Of a stretch of DNA of 64,000 nucleotides, positions 28,990 to 37,457 are shown one piece after another. The stretch lies in the NCBI RefSeq assembly GCF_021502575.1, contig NZ_JAKFGN010000001.1, positions 1,550,001 through 1,614,000 of the forward strand, given 5' to 3'. The notes beneath the pieces were generated by a model. The model was given only the letters and a program-made list of their open reading frames with translations. It searched no databases and was not told where the DNA came from. Made by a program: the position numbers and the translations under genes. This DNA comes from Bradyrhizobium sp. G127 (GTDB taxonomy: Bacteria > Pseudomonadota > Alphaproteobacteria > Rhizobiales > Xanthobacteraceae). Numbering within the stretch: position 1 is the first letter of the stretch; every line of letters begins with the position of its first letter.

Positions 28990-29598
28990 ATGGCGTTGTT
29001 GGGCAATCTGCGAGCATTTGGATTGTTGATTCTCTTGATCTGTCTCGGCGTCGCGTCGAGGCCGTCATATGCCCAATGGTGGAAGCTTTATACTCCGAAA
29101 GATTTTGAGGAGTGTTCCCAGAGCGCGGAGCAGCCTGGTCTATCGCAAGATGCCAAGGCGAAAATAATTTCCGAATGCGATTTCAAGTTCACAGGCCGCC
29201 GCAAAGCGGGTGGCGGCTACACGTATTTTGATTTCACGCAAAATCGTCACTTTGACATTGCCGGTCCAAATCCGACGCAGCAAGAATTGAAGCGGATGGA
29301 TCAAGAGTATCTGACCTATCTGGAAACCAGCCGGGAAACTTCCATCGATGCCGTGGACGCAGGGCAGGCGATCGCCGCGATCAACAGTCAAATCAGACCA
29401 ATCACTGATCAAAAGACGGCTGAATCAAAAGCCCCGGCAAAACAGCCTGTTGCCGGTCGCGTAGGCGGTCGTAAAAGCGCAGTCTGCAAAAACGATGCTT
29501 TGGCCTGCGGATGGAAGAAAATCACGACGACTGTGCGGGATCTGCGGCAGGCTCTGCTAGGCCCCGATGGCAGGTTACGCGCCCAACCGAAACTTTAG
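28990..29598 (+). CDS. Secreted protein of unknown function
   Basis: A 202-residue protein that I do not recognise. It has a clear signal peptide, MALLGNLRAFGLLILLICLG to about residue 29 (SYAQ). The mature part has three cysteines in the visible region (ECSQS, SECDFKF, then VCKNDALAC near the end), consistent with two disulfides. Residues about 110–160 are Gln/Ala/Lys-rich and may be a linker. The N-terminal WWKLYTPKDFEEC–SECDFKFTGRRK block looks like a compact Cys-stabilised unit. Codon use is less GC-biased than its neighbours. The upstream in-frame extension overlaps ppk2 and is not real. Confidence 0.6.
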   Translation: MALLGNLRAFGLLILLICLGVASRPSYAQWWKLYTPKDFEECSQSAEQPGLSQDAKAKIISECDFKFTGRRKAGGGYTYFDFTQNRHFDIAGPNPTQQELKRMDQEYLTYLETSRETSIDAVDAGQAIAAINSQIRPITDQKTAESKAPAKQPVAGRVGGRKSAVCKNDALACGWKKITTTVRDLRQALLGPDGRLRAQPKL

Positions 29599-29799
29599 GT
29601 TCCCCCGCCCGTTTCCAGCAGGGCCAACAGTAAGAATATATGCCCGTCCAGGGGGCTTGATCCGCCATAGGGCAGGCCTCCTGACCAATCTTTGGCATTG
29701 CGGGGCCTTGCATTTGTCGTCTAGAACGGCCCCACGAGGCGCGTCGGCAACCATCCGTCAACGGTTTGGGCTGATCATGCGCTTTTCGGGGAATGGATG

Positions 29800-29922
29800 A
29801 TGATTCGCGGCGACATTCAGGGACAGCAGGAAACGGCGGCGCAAGCTGCTGGTTTCGATGCGATTCCGGATGCTTTCACATCCTCCCTTCTTGGCGGGCT
29901 TCTGCTTCTTATCTGCCCCTGA
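29800..29922 (+). CDS. Putative leuA leader peptide
   Basis: A 40-codon frame starting MIRGDIQ and ending SSLLGGLLLLICP, seven bases after a CGGGGAA ribosome-site-like sequence. Six leucine codons (five CTT, one CTG) and an isoleucine codon are packed into the last 11 codons, with the stop inside the arm of the next hairpin. CTT is not a preferred codon in the surrounding genes, as expected for a leucine-sensing peptide. An overlapping frame from 29793 has no such pattern. The in-frame ATG at 29797 is an alternative start. Confidence 0.6.
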   Translation: MIRGDIQGQQETAAQAAGFDAIPDAFTSSLLGGLLLLICP

Positions 29923-29958
29923 GGGCCGTCTGGGCATTTGCGCCTGGGCACTCAGGGG
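29917..29958 (+). promoter_or_regulatory. Hairpin in the leuA leader
   Basis: Perfect 8-base-pair stem, CCCCTGAG at 29917–29924 and CTCAGGGG at 29951–29958, containing the leader stop codon in its left arm. A competing TGCCC–GGGCA pairing (29914–29918 with 29932–29936) overlaps the left arm. A GCGCC–GGCGC hairpin (29983–29999) follows just before the leuA ribosome site at 30008–30013. No T-run is present, so control could be by Rho or by access to the ribosome site rather than an intrinsic terminator. Confidence 0.5.
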
Positions 29959-30021
29959 TTCGAGGACAGCACCGAAACCCGAGCGCCCTGAAGCGGCGCA
30001 CTTGACCGAAGGATGATCCCG

Positions 30022-31584
30022 ATGACCAGCCAAACCCAGTCCGACAAGGACCGCGTCGTCATATTCGACACCACCCTGCGCGACGGCGAACAATGCCCAG
30101 GCGCGACTATGACCTTCGAGGAAAAGCTTGAAGTCGCCCATCTGCTCGACACCATGGGCGTCGACATCATCGAGGCCGGTTTCCCGATTGCGTCCGACGG
30201 CGACTTCGAAGCCGTCCGCGAAATCGCCAAACGTACCAAAAACGCGGTGGTCTGCGGTCTGTCGCGGGCCGCTCACAAGGACATCGACCGCTGCGCCGAA
30301 GCGATCCGCCCGGCGAAGCGCGGCCGCATCCACACCTTCCTGTCCACCTCGCCGGTGCACATGAAGTACAAGCTGCAGATGGAGCCGGAGGCGGTGCATG
30401 ATCTGGTGATCTCGCAGGTCACCCGCGCGCGCAACCACACCGACGACGTCGAATGGTCGTCGGAGGACGGCACCCGCACCGAGTTCGATTTCCTGTGCCG
30501 CTGCGTGGAATCGGCCATCAAGGCCGGCGCCACCACCATCAACATCCCGGACACTGTGGGTTACAGCGTGCCGGAAGAATATTACGACCTCTTCAAGCGC
30601 GTGCGCGAGAACGTGCCGAACGCCGACAAGGCCGTGTTCTCCGTTCATTGCCACAATGACCTCGGCATGGCGGTTGCGAACTCGCTGGCTGGCGTGCGCG
30701 CGGGTGCGCGGCAGATCGAGTGCACCATCAACGGCATCGGCGAGCGCGCGGGCAATGCCGCGCTGGAAGAAGTCGTGATGGCGATGAAGGTGCGCAACGA
30801 CAAGCTGCCGTACTGGAACAAGATCGACACCACGATGCTGACGCGGGCGTCGAAGGTTGTGGCTGCGGCGACCTCCTTCCCGGTGCAGTACAACAAGGCC
30901 ATTGTCGGCCGCAACGCATTCGCGCACGAGAGCGGCATCCATCAGGACGGCATGCTCAAGAACGCGCAGACCTATGAGATCATGCTGCCGGAAACGGTCG
31001 GCGTGAAGCAGACCTCGCTGGTGATGGGCAAGCATTCCGGCCGTCACGCCTTCATCCACAAGCTGGAGGAGATGGGCTACAAGCTCGCGCAGAACCAGTT
31101 GGAAGACGCCTTCGTGCGCTTCAAGGCGCTGGCCGACCGCAAGAAGGATATTTACGACGAGGACATCGAGGCGCTGGTCGATCAGGAGATTGCCCATTCG
31201 CACGACCGGATTCATCTGGTGTCGCTCACGGTGATTGCCGGAACCCACGGCCCGCAGCGGGCGACCATGAAGCTTGATATCGACGGCCAGGTCCGCATTG
31301 AGGAAGCCGAGGGCAACGGTCCGGTGGATGCGACGTTCAACTGCATCAAGTCATTGGTGCCGAACGAAGCGAAGCTGGAGCTCTATCAGGTCCACGCTGT
31401 CACGGCGGGTACCGACGCGCAGGCTGAGGTTTCGGTGCGGCTGTCACAGGACGGCCGTTCGGTCACGGCGCGGGCGGCCGATCCCGATACGCTGGTGGCG
31501 TCGGCCAAGGCGTATCTTAGTGCTCTGAACAAGATCGTCATGAAGAAGCAGCGCGACATGCCAGTGGCCGCCGCCGGTCACTGA
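30022..31584 (+). CDS. leuA: 2-isopropylmalate synthase
   Basis: First committed step of leucine synthesis, condensing 2-oxoisovalerate with acetyl-CoA. The 520-residue product has the catalytic barrel start VIFDTTLRDGEQCPGATMT, the divalent-metal HCHNDLG motif around residue 210, and GKHSGRHAF near the linker. The C-terminal LeuA dimer domain (about 390–510) includes GPQRATMKLDIDG and carries leucine feedback control. The ATG at 30022 has a GAAGGA site 8 bases upstream; the ATG at 30013 overlaps that site and is rejected. A leucine-rich leader peptide lies directly upstream. Confidence 0.96.
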   Translation: MTSQTQSDKDRVVIFDTTLRDGEQCPGATMTFEEKLEVAHLLDTMGVDIIEAGFPIASDGDFEAVREIAKRTKNAVVCGLSRAAHKDIDRCAEAIRPAKRGRIHTFLSTSPVHMKYKLQMEPEAVHDLVISQVTRARNHTDDVEWSSEDGTRTEFDFLCRCVESAIKAGATTINIPDTVGYSVPEEYYDLFKRVRENVPNADKAVFSVHCHNDLGMAVANSLAGVRAGARQIECTINGIGERAGNAALEEVVMAMKVRNDKLPYWNKIDTTMLTRASKVVAAATSFPVQYNKAIVGRNAFAHESGIHQDGMLKNAQTYEIMLPETVGVKQTSLVMGKHSGRHAFIHKLEEMGYKLAQNQLEDAFVRFKALADRKKDIYDEDIEALVDQEIAHSHDRIHLVSLTVIAGTHGPQRATMKLDIDGQVRIEEAEGNGPVDATFNCIKSLVPNEAKLELYQVHAVTAGTDAQAEVSVRLSQDGRSVTARAADPDTLVASAKAYLSALNKIVMKKQRDMPVAAAGH

Positions 31585-31612
31585 TTGCTTCTGCATCTGT
31601 CGTCAGCCAGAG

Positions 31613-31642
31613 CGCGGCGCACCTTCTGGTGTGTCGCGTTTT
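31613..31642 (+). terminator. Intrinsic terminator of leuA
   Basis: An 11-base-pair stem with two G·T pairs, CGCGGCGCACC at 31613–31623 and GGTGTGTCGCG at 31628–31638, TTCT loop, then TTTT. It is 28 bases past the leuA stop. Confidence 0.7.
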
Positions 31643-31778
31643 GCGTTGCAGCAATCGTGGTGCTGCAACCCCTGCTAACGCTCAATGGTCTTGACCGCGC
31701 AGTTCTGCGATGATCCGGTCTGGTCAGGAATGCGGAGCCCTCATTACTGCGGCTCCCAACAATATTTCGGGAGGAAAC

Positions 31779-32780
31779 ATGAAAAAATTCATTCTGGCTG
31801 CGGCCTCGGTTGCGGCGTTCGCGCTGGTCGGTCCTGCGACGGCTCAGTCGCCGATCGTCATCAAGTTCAGCCATGTCGTCGCGCCGAATACACCGAAGGG
31901 GCAGGGTGCCGACAAGTTCAAAGAACTCGCCGAGAAATACACCAACGGCAAGGTGAAGGTTGAGGTCTATCCGAACTCGCAACTCTACAAGGATAAGGAA
32001 GAGGTCGAAGCGCTTCAGCTCGGTGCCGTGCAGATGCTGGCTCCGTCGCTGGCCAAGTTCGGTCCGCTGGGCGTCAAGGAGTTCGAGGTGTTCGATCTGC
32101 CCTTCATCCTTCCGGACAAGGCAGCGCTTGGCCGCGTCACCAAGGGGCCGATCGGCCAAAGCCTTCTCGCGAAACTTGAACCGAAGGGGATCAAGGGCCT
32201 CGCCTATTGGGACAACGGCTTCAAGATCATGTCGTCCAACAAGCCGATGCACAAGGTCGCCGACTTCCAGGGCCTGAAGATGCGCATTCAGTCGTCCAAG
32301 GTGCTGGAAGCCGAGATGCGCGCGCTCGGCGCGATTCCGCAGGTGCTGGCGTTCTCCGAAGTCTATCAGGCGATGCAGACCGGCGTCGTCGACGGCAACG
32401 AGAATACGCCGTCGAACTGCTACACCCAGAAGATGCATGAAGTGCAGAAGCACATGACCATCTCTAACCACGGTTACATCGGCTACGCGGTGATCGTGAA
32501 CAAGAAGTTCTGGGACGGTCTGCCAGCGGACGTGAGGCCGCAGGTTGAAAAAGCGATGGCCGAGGCGACCGAATTTGCCAACAGCATTTCGCAGAAGGAA
32601 AACGACGACGCCATCGTGGCCATGAAGAAGGCCGGCACCACGACCTTCTATGAATTGACCCCCGCTGAGAAAGCCGAATGGGTGAAGGCGCTCGAGCCGG
32701 TGACGCAGGACATGGCGTCGCGGGTCGGCAAGGACCTGATCGCGGCGTTTCAGAAGGAAGCCAACGCCAAGACCAACTGA
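31779..32780 (+). CDS. dctP: TRAP transporter periplasmic binding protein, DctP family
   Basis: A 333-residue exported receptor. Signal peptide about 1–23 (MKKFILAAASVAAFALVGPA, cleaved after TAQ), then IVIKFSHVVAPNTPKGQGAD, the DctP family start. The conserved Arg that binds the ligand carboxylate is in the QGLKMRIQSS segment, and the QTGVVDGNENT loop follows. It captures a C4-dicarboxylate or other organic acid for the DctQM membrane complex. The ATG is preceded by GGGAGGAAA. A strong hairpin after the gene probably keeps the receptor transcript in excess. Confidence 0.93.
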   Translation: MKKFILAAASVAAFALVGPATAQSPIVIKFSHVVAPNTPKGQGADKFKELAEKYTNGKVKVEVYPNSQLYKDKEEVEALQLGAVQMLAPSLAKFGPLGVKEFEVFDLPFILPDKAALGRVTKGPIGQSLLAKLEPKGIKGLAYWDNGFKIMSSNKPMHKVADFQGLKMRIQSSKVLEAEMRALGAIPQVLAFSEVYQAMQTGVVDGNENTPSNCYTQKMHEVQKHMTISNHGYIGYAVIVNKKFWDGLPADVRPQVEKAMAEATEFANSISQKENDDAIVAMKKAGTTTFYELTPAEKAEWVKALEPVTQDMASRVGKDLIAAFQKEANAKTN

Positions 32781-32803
32781 AACGGTCTGGTGAGAAGATC
32801 ATG

Positions 32804-32829
32804 AGTGGTCCGGATCGTTCCGGACCACT
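32804..32829 (+). terminator. Intercistronic hairpin between dctP and dctQ
   Basis: A perfect 11-base-pair stem, AGTGGTCCGGA at 32804–32814 and TCCGGACCACT at 32819–32829, TCGT loop, followed by TTCGT. It lies between receptor and membrane subunit genes, and is likely an attenuating terminator or mRNA stabiliser. Confidence 0.65.
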
Positions 32830-32904
32830 TTCGTCTGGTAGGATCAAGCCGGGCGTCAACTGAATAGCGAACCGCGCAAAACGCGGCCGGGGTGGGGACG
32901 GGAC

Positions 32905-33516
32905 TTGAAATTATTTTTGCGCATCCTCGATCGTCTCGAGGAAACCCTGATAGCGACGCTGATCGCCGCGGCGACGATCGTGATTTTCATCGCGGTCGCT
33001 CATCGCTACACGACCGACTTTGTCGTGACCCATCGCACCTGGCCCGGCGCGCCGCAGATTTACACATTCCTCGCCGGCATTCATCTGTCCTGGGCGCAGG
33101 AGCTTTGCATCTACATGTTCGTGTGGATGGCGAAATTCGGCGCGGCCTATGGCGTGCGCACCGGCATCCATGTTGGTGTCGACGTTCTGGTCCTGGCGCT
33201 GAGCGAGCGCTGGCGCAGGGCGACGATCCTGTTCGGTCTGCTCTGTGGCGCGCTGTTCACCGGAATTATCGGCACCATGGGCGCGAGTTTCGTGATCGGT
33301 CTTTCGGCGACCGATCAGACATCGCCCGATCTCGAACTGCCAAGCTGGATTGTTTACCTCTGCATTCCGCTCGGCTCCTACTTGATGTGTTTTCGGTTTC
33401 TCCAGGTCGCCTGGGCTTACTGGAGAACCGGCGACCTGCCGCACCACGATCACACGCATGTTGAGGGCATCGAAGTCGATACTGCGGTTGGCCCGACGCC
33501 GGAGGGCGTTCGATGA
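32905..33516 (+). CDS. dctQ: TRAP transporter small membrane subunit, DctQ family
   Basis: A 203-residue membrane protein with four hydrophobic helices: RLEETLIATLIAAATIVIFI, a long middle loop containing WAQELCIYMFVWMAKFGAAY, and two more near residues 110–135 and 150–170. DctQ joins DctM to form the membrane complex. It starts at a TTG after GGGGACGGGA; no better ATG is available. The middle insertion (THRTWPGAPQIYTFLAG) makes it somewhat longer than the 160-residue minimum of the family. ATGA overlap with dctM. Confidence 0.87.
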   Translation: MKLFLRILDRLEETLIATLIAAATIVIFIAVAHRYTTDFVVTHRTWPGAPQIYTFLAGIHLSWAQELCIYMFVWMAKFGAAYGVRTGIHVGVDVLVLALSERWRRATILFGLLCGALFTGIIGTMGASFVIGLSATDQTSPDLELPSWIVYLCIPLGSYLMCFRFLQVAWAYWRTGDLPHHDHTHVEGIEVDTAVGPTPEGVR

Positions 33517-34841
33517 CAACCCTGTTTATCTTCGCCCTTCTCATCGCGCTCATGCTGACCGGTATGCCGATCTCGATCGCGCTCGGCCTTACCGTGCTAA
33601 CGTTTCTCTTCTTCCTCACGCAGGTTCCGATCGAGGCGGTGGCGCTGAAGCTGTTCACCGGCATCGAGAACTTCGAGATCATGGCGATCCCGTTCTTCAT
33701 TCTCGCCGGGAATTTCCTGACCCACGGCGGCGTCGCCAAACGCATGATCAATTTCGCGACCTCGATGGTTGGCCACTGGTACGGCGGATTGGGCCTCGCC
33801 GGCGTCATGGCCTGTGCACTGTTCGCGGCGATCTCCGGCTCGTCGCCGGCGACCGTGATCGCCATCGGCTCTATCCTGCTTCCGGCGATGGTGGCGCAGG
33901 GATTTCCGAAGCGGTTCGGCGCGGGCGTCATCACCACATCCGGTGCGCTCGGCATCCTGATTCCGCCTTCCATCGTGATGGTGATCTATGCGGTAGCAAC
34001 CGGAGGCAGCGTGGCGCTGGGCCCGGGCGGCGAACGCGTGACGTCGGCATCGGTCGGCCAGTTGTTCATGGCGGGCGTCATTCCCGGCATCATGCTGGCG
34101 ACACTGCTTGGCCTGACCACGGTCTACCGTGCATGGAAGTTCGACTATCCGCGCCTGCCGCGTGCGTCGTGGGGCGAGCGCTTCAGGGCGTTCCGCGAGT
34201 GCATCTGGGGTCTGCTGCTGATCGTTATCGTGCTGGGCGGGATCTATCGCGGCTTGTTCACGCCGACTGAAGCCGCCGCCATGAGCGCGGTCTATGCGTT
34301 CTTCATCGCGGTGTTCGTCTACAAGGATCTGACGCTGAAGGATGTGCCGCGCGTGCTGCTCGGATCAGCCAGCATGAGCGCGATGATTCTCTACATCATC
34401 ACCAATGCGGTGCTGTTCTCGTTCCTGATGACCAGCGAGCAGATCCCGCAGCAACTGACGGCGTGGATGCTGGACAAGGGCGTCAACTGGGTCACGTTCC
34501 TGATCTTCGTCAACGTCCTGCTGCTGATAGCGGGTAATGTGATGGAAGCAAGCTCGATCGTGCTCATCACGGCGCCGATCCTGTTTCCGATCGCTGTGAA
34601 GCTCGGCATCCACCCGGTACATCTCGGCATCCTGATGGTGGTCAACATGGAAGTGGGCATGTGCCATCCGCCGGTGGGGCTCAATCTTTATGTCGCCTCC
34701 GGTATTGCCAAGATGGGAATCACAGAACTCACCATCGCGGTGTGGCCGTGGTTGCTGACCATGCTGATCTTCCTTGGCGTCGTCACGTTTGTGCCTGAGA
34801 TTTCGCTCTGGCTGCCGCGCACACTGGGCATGCTGTATTAA
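33513..34841 (+). CDS. dctM: TRAP transporter large permease, DctM family
   Basis: A 442-residue protein with eleven to twelve helices. Family motifs include NFEIMAIPFFILAGNFLTHGG near residue 50, AISGSSPATVIAIGSI near 110 and GALGILIPPSIVMVIYAV near 150. C-terminal GMCHPPVGLNLYVASGIAK is the second inverted-repeat counterpart. It couples sodium entry to organic acid uptake. The start overlaps dctQ by 4 bases, so the two are co-translated. Substrate unknown; proximity to leuA is not evidence of one. Confidence 0.93.
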   Translation: MTTLFIFALLIALMLTGMPISIALGLTVLTFLFFLTQVPIEAVALKLFTGIENFEIMAIPFFILAGNFLTHGGVAKRMINFATSMVGHWYGGLGLAGVMACALFAAISGSSPATVIAIGSILLPAMVAQGFPKRFGAGVITTSGALGILIPPSIVMVIYAVATGGSVALGPGGERVTSASVGQLFMAGVIPGIMLATLLGLTTVYRAWKFDYPRLPRASWGERFRAFRECIWGLLLIVIVLGGIYRGLFTPTEAAAMSAVYAFFIAVFVYKDLTLKDVPRVLLGSASMSAMILYIITNAVLFSFLMTSEQIPQQLTAWMLDKGVNWVTFLIFVNVLLLIAGNVMEASSIVLITAPILFPIAVKLGIHPVHLGILMVVNMEVGMCHPPVGLNLYVASGIAKMGITELTIAVWPWLLTMLIFLGVVTFVPEISLWLPRTLGMLY

Positions 34842-34928
34842 TGAGCGTTCACCTAGGTTTCCAAACCTTAAGTTGAAAGCGCTGCGCGGACTGGCATCTT
34901 CGCGGGAGTTTCATCTCGGAGATGCCCC

Positions 34929-35522
34929 ATGAAGAAAGCCATCCTCGCCGGCGTTGCGGCGGTTGCCATCCTCGGTTCGACTGCCGTGTATGCGCAGCAT
35001 CGTTACCATCAACATCACCGCATGAGCACGGAAGACCGTGCGGCTTTCGTCGACGCGAAGATCGCCGCCGTGAAGGCCGGTCTGCAACTGACACCCGATC
35101 AGGAAAAACTGTGGCCGCCGGTTGAGGCTGCAGTGCGCGATTTCGCCAAACAGCGCATCGCGCAGGCCAATGCCCGCGCCAGCGAGCGCGACGCGCGGCG
35201 CGCCGAGCGAGACCAGAAGGGGTCCCAGGATCGCGTCCCGGGCGACAAGGCGGCAGCCGACCAGAATCGCGATCCGGTGGCACGTCTGCGTGACCGCGCC
35301 GACCGGATGGCGGAAACCGCCGCCGGTCTGAAGAAGATCGCCGATGCGGCTGACCCCCTCTACAAGACCCTCGACGATGGCCAGAAGCGCCGTTTGACCA
35401 CGCTGACCCGCATGGGCGGGCACCACGGCTGGCGTGGCCGCGGCTTGGACCGCGACATGGACGGCGACCGATTCGACCGGGATCGCGGTCATGGCCGGCA
35501 CGGCGGCTCCGAGCGCCTCTAA
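34929..35522 (+). CDS. Spy/CpxP-like LTxxQ-motif periplasmic protein
   Basis: A 197-residue exported protein. Signal peptide MKKAILAGVAAVAILGSTAV ending YAQ (residue 23), a His-rich start (HRYHQHHRM), then two all-helical segments each with the LTxxQ-type pattern: LQLTPDQEKLWPPVEAAVRD and a weaker second near residue 135 (LKKIADAADPLYKTLDDGQ). The tail is Gly/Arg/Asp/His-rich. Relatives of Spy and CpxP are periplasmic chaperones or stress sensors. The His-rich N-terminus and tail could bind metal, which is inference. It ends at a strong terminator. Confidence 0.75.
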   Translation: MKKAILAGVAAVAILGSTAVYAQHRYHQHHRMSTEDRAAFVDAKIAAVKAGLQLTPDQEKLWPPVEAAVRDFAKQRIAQANARASERDARRAERDQKGSQDRVPGDKAAADQNRDPVARLRDRADRMAETAAGLKKIADAADPLYKTLDDGQKRRLTTLTRMGGHHGWRGRGLDRDMDGDRFDRDRGHGRHGGSERL

Positions 35523-35548
35523 GCCTCGGCGCAAGCCCTGGAAACGGC

Positions 35549-35575
35549 AAAACCGCCGGAAGTCCGGCGGTTTTT
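35549..35575 (+). terminator. Strong intrinsic terminator
   Basis: A perfect 11-base-pair stem, AAAACCGCCGG at 35549–35559 and CCGGCGGTTTT at 35564–35574, AAGT loop, followed by TTTTT. The A-run on the left side makes it bidirectional. It ends the LTxxQ gene and insulates the tRNA gene. Confidence 0.9.
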
Positions 35576-35696
35576 GGCATCCGGAGCAGGGGCGATTCCA
35601 GAGCCCATGAGGCCGGGAAAACCTGCCCGCATTGCTGGACATGGCCCTTTCGCTTTGCTAAACGACGCCGTCCTCAACGGACATCCGGTTGGATCC

Positions 35697-35772
<76 letters not shown>

Positions 35773-35940
35773 CCCGTTCTCTCCAAACCGCCAATCTCAA
35801 AGTAGATTTGAAAAGGCCGTTTCTGACGCATTTATTGCGCCTAAAACGTATGTGTTTGGTCTCAGCGGAGATAGGCTGGAAGCAATGGCCAATTTTGATC
35901 CCCGGTATCTGGCAGCCGAGACAGCGAATAACTGCGCATC

Positions 35941-36368
35941 ACTGCTGGCGTGCGCGACCAGCAACGCGGCCATACGCGGCTCTTTCATGCGGATCCCAAC
36001 GCGGTAGCAAGTGACCCGCGGGCTGTGTGACCTCGAATAGAGCTTTACCAATCCGGTAGCGATCGCCGATGCACACGTCTGGGTCAGACAGGCCCGCGAC
36101 TGCAAAGTTCTCCCGAACTGCCCGTAAGTGAACTCCTCTCGACCGAATCCGCGCTGCCAATAGTTGTAGGACTCGATTCGATAAACGAAAACGGCCTGAT
36201 GCTCTCCCCCATGTCCAGCCAAGTCGCCTTGGCCATCGCCATCGATATTAAGCCGCCGGACCATTCGGGGCCGCTGACCGGATTCTTCCAAACACTGGTA
36301 AAGACGGTTCTGCCTTCCCACACCATATTTTGTGGCGTCCCAACATTCACCGACAACAGTGACGTCAT
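35941..36368 (-). pseudogene. Decayed YiiM-type MOSC-domain gene
   Basis: A recognisable MOSC protein is spread over two frames with shifts: MTSLLSVNVGTPQNMVWEG (start 36368), then [20 protein letters not shown] in the next frame, then [20 protein letters not shown] in a third, then [20 protein letters not shown] back in the second. At least three frameshifts are needed, and it stops near residue LLVAHAS, short of the family's usual end. It is thus dead. The Cys in VTCYRVG is the usual molybdenum-cofactor ligand position. It lies just past the tRNA-Lys, transcribed toward it. Confidence 0.8.
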
Positions 36369-36559
36369 CTGTCTTCTCGAGAAAAGATCTTGGGCCCGGA
36401 TGGTGTGAAAAGACTTGCCGCATCTTGAACCGAAGCCACGGCGCGGCACGGGCCTGTGCCCGTAACTTGGGTTACGACGGGCTGGCTCGTTTTCAGTATG
36501 CTTGAGACAGGCCCCCAAGGCGGCTAAAATCAAAGCAACTTGCGGAGGAATTCTCAGCT

Positions 36560-37147
36560 TTGACACTCGAACAATCTACCGACAGTTCACAACTTTCGAT
36601 CCTGGCGGAAGAGCTTCGTCATTTTCGCAGGAAGAACAGCTTCTCCCTGGAGATGCTGGCCGAGGCATCCGGGGTGAGCCGCTCGATGATATCTAAAATC
36701 GAACGATGCGAGGCGGTTCCTTCGACTGTGGTTCTGTCGAAGCTTGCCGAAGCTTTAGGGGTGACTTTTTCGAAGTTGATGGCGCCGGCCGTTGAAAGAG
36801 AGATAGTTCATATCCCCGCGGCGCGGCAGCCTGTACTTCGCGATGAGGAATCAGGCTTCTTACGACGATGCATTTCGCCGGTTTTGCCAGGCAGGGGAAT
36901 AGACTGGGTACTCAATACGCTTCCCGCAAATGCTGAGACCGGGAATTTTGTCGCCCATCGGCGAGGCGTTGAGGAGTACATTTTCGTTCTCCGTGGTCGT
37001 ATGCGCGTCGCCATCGGCGAAGAACGTGTGACGCTAAATCAGGGTGACTCGCTATATTTTCAGGCAGATGCTGACCATTCGTTCTTAAACCTCGGCAAAA
37101 CGCCGTGTGAATACTTTCTCGTCATAGACACGTCGAAGGTAAGATAA
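36560..37147 (+). CDS. XRE-family regulator with cupin sensor domain
   Basis: A 195-residue transcription factor. Residues about 14–70 are a helix-turn-helix domain: LRHFRRKNSFSLEMLAEASG, VSRSMISKIERCEAVPS. Residues about 110–190 are a cupin: RGVEEYIFVLRGRMRVAIG, LNQGDSLYFQADADHSF. The cupin likely binds a small ligand. It starts at TTG, 11 bases after GGAGGA. It is followed, after a 310-base gap with inverted repeats, by a six-gene unit it probably controls. Codon use and composition are less GC-rich than the chromosome nearby. Confidence 0.85.
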   Translation: MTLEQSTDSSQLSILAEELRHFRRKNSFSLEMLAEASGVSRSMISKIERCEAVPSTVVLSKLAEALGVTFSKLMAPAVEREIVHIPAARQPVLRDEESGFLRRCISPVLPGRGIDWVLNTLPANAETGNFVAHRRGVEEYIFVLRGRMRVAIGEERVTLNQGDSLYFQADADHSFLNLGKTPCEYFLVIDTSKVR

Positions 37148-37457
37148 TCCTCCACTTGTAGTGGAAAATCATCCCCTAAAGTAGCAGGAATCGGCGGGCT
37201 CGTCCTTGTTCAACCCCGGACGGAGCCCTGCCACGGCTATGATTAAGCTTGGGGATTCCTAAAAATCAAAAACACTGCTCGGCCAAATTGCAGGTATTTC
37301 AGGCGCTTCAAGCGTAGAAAATAATCAATCCTGCATTCAGCATCGTTTGTCGGCCATTCTTGCCCCGGAAATTGCGGCACACTGTTTGCATCCACTCTAA
37401 TGGAAAAGCTTCCTCTGAAGGGGAATGTGTCCCCTGGCTTTTGAACAGGAGTTGGAA
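37148..37457 (+). promoter_or_regulatory. Inverted repeats before the MFS operon; candidate XRE operators
   Basis: This 310-base gap has no credible gene. It holds two related inverted repeats: TCCACTTGTAGTGGAAAA at 37150–37167 (a perfect CCACT–AGTGG) and TCCACTCTAATGGAAAAG at 37391–37408, overlapping GGAAAAGCTTCC and TTCCTCTGAAGGGGAA (37410–37425). The second group sits 50–70 bases before the MFS start, where an operator would lie. The shared TCCACT…TGGAAAA core suggests one protein binds both; the flanking XRE-cupin regulator is the natural candidate. Confidence 0.45.

Noticed and set aside
29793-30005. 70-codon frame overlapping the leuA leader
   Set aside because: No ribosome site specific to it, no family, and no leucine cluster; the frame starting at 29800 fits a regulatory leader better.
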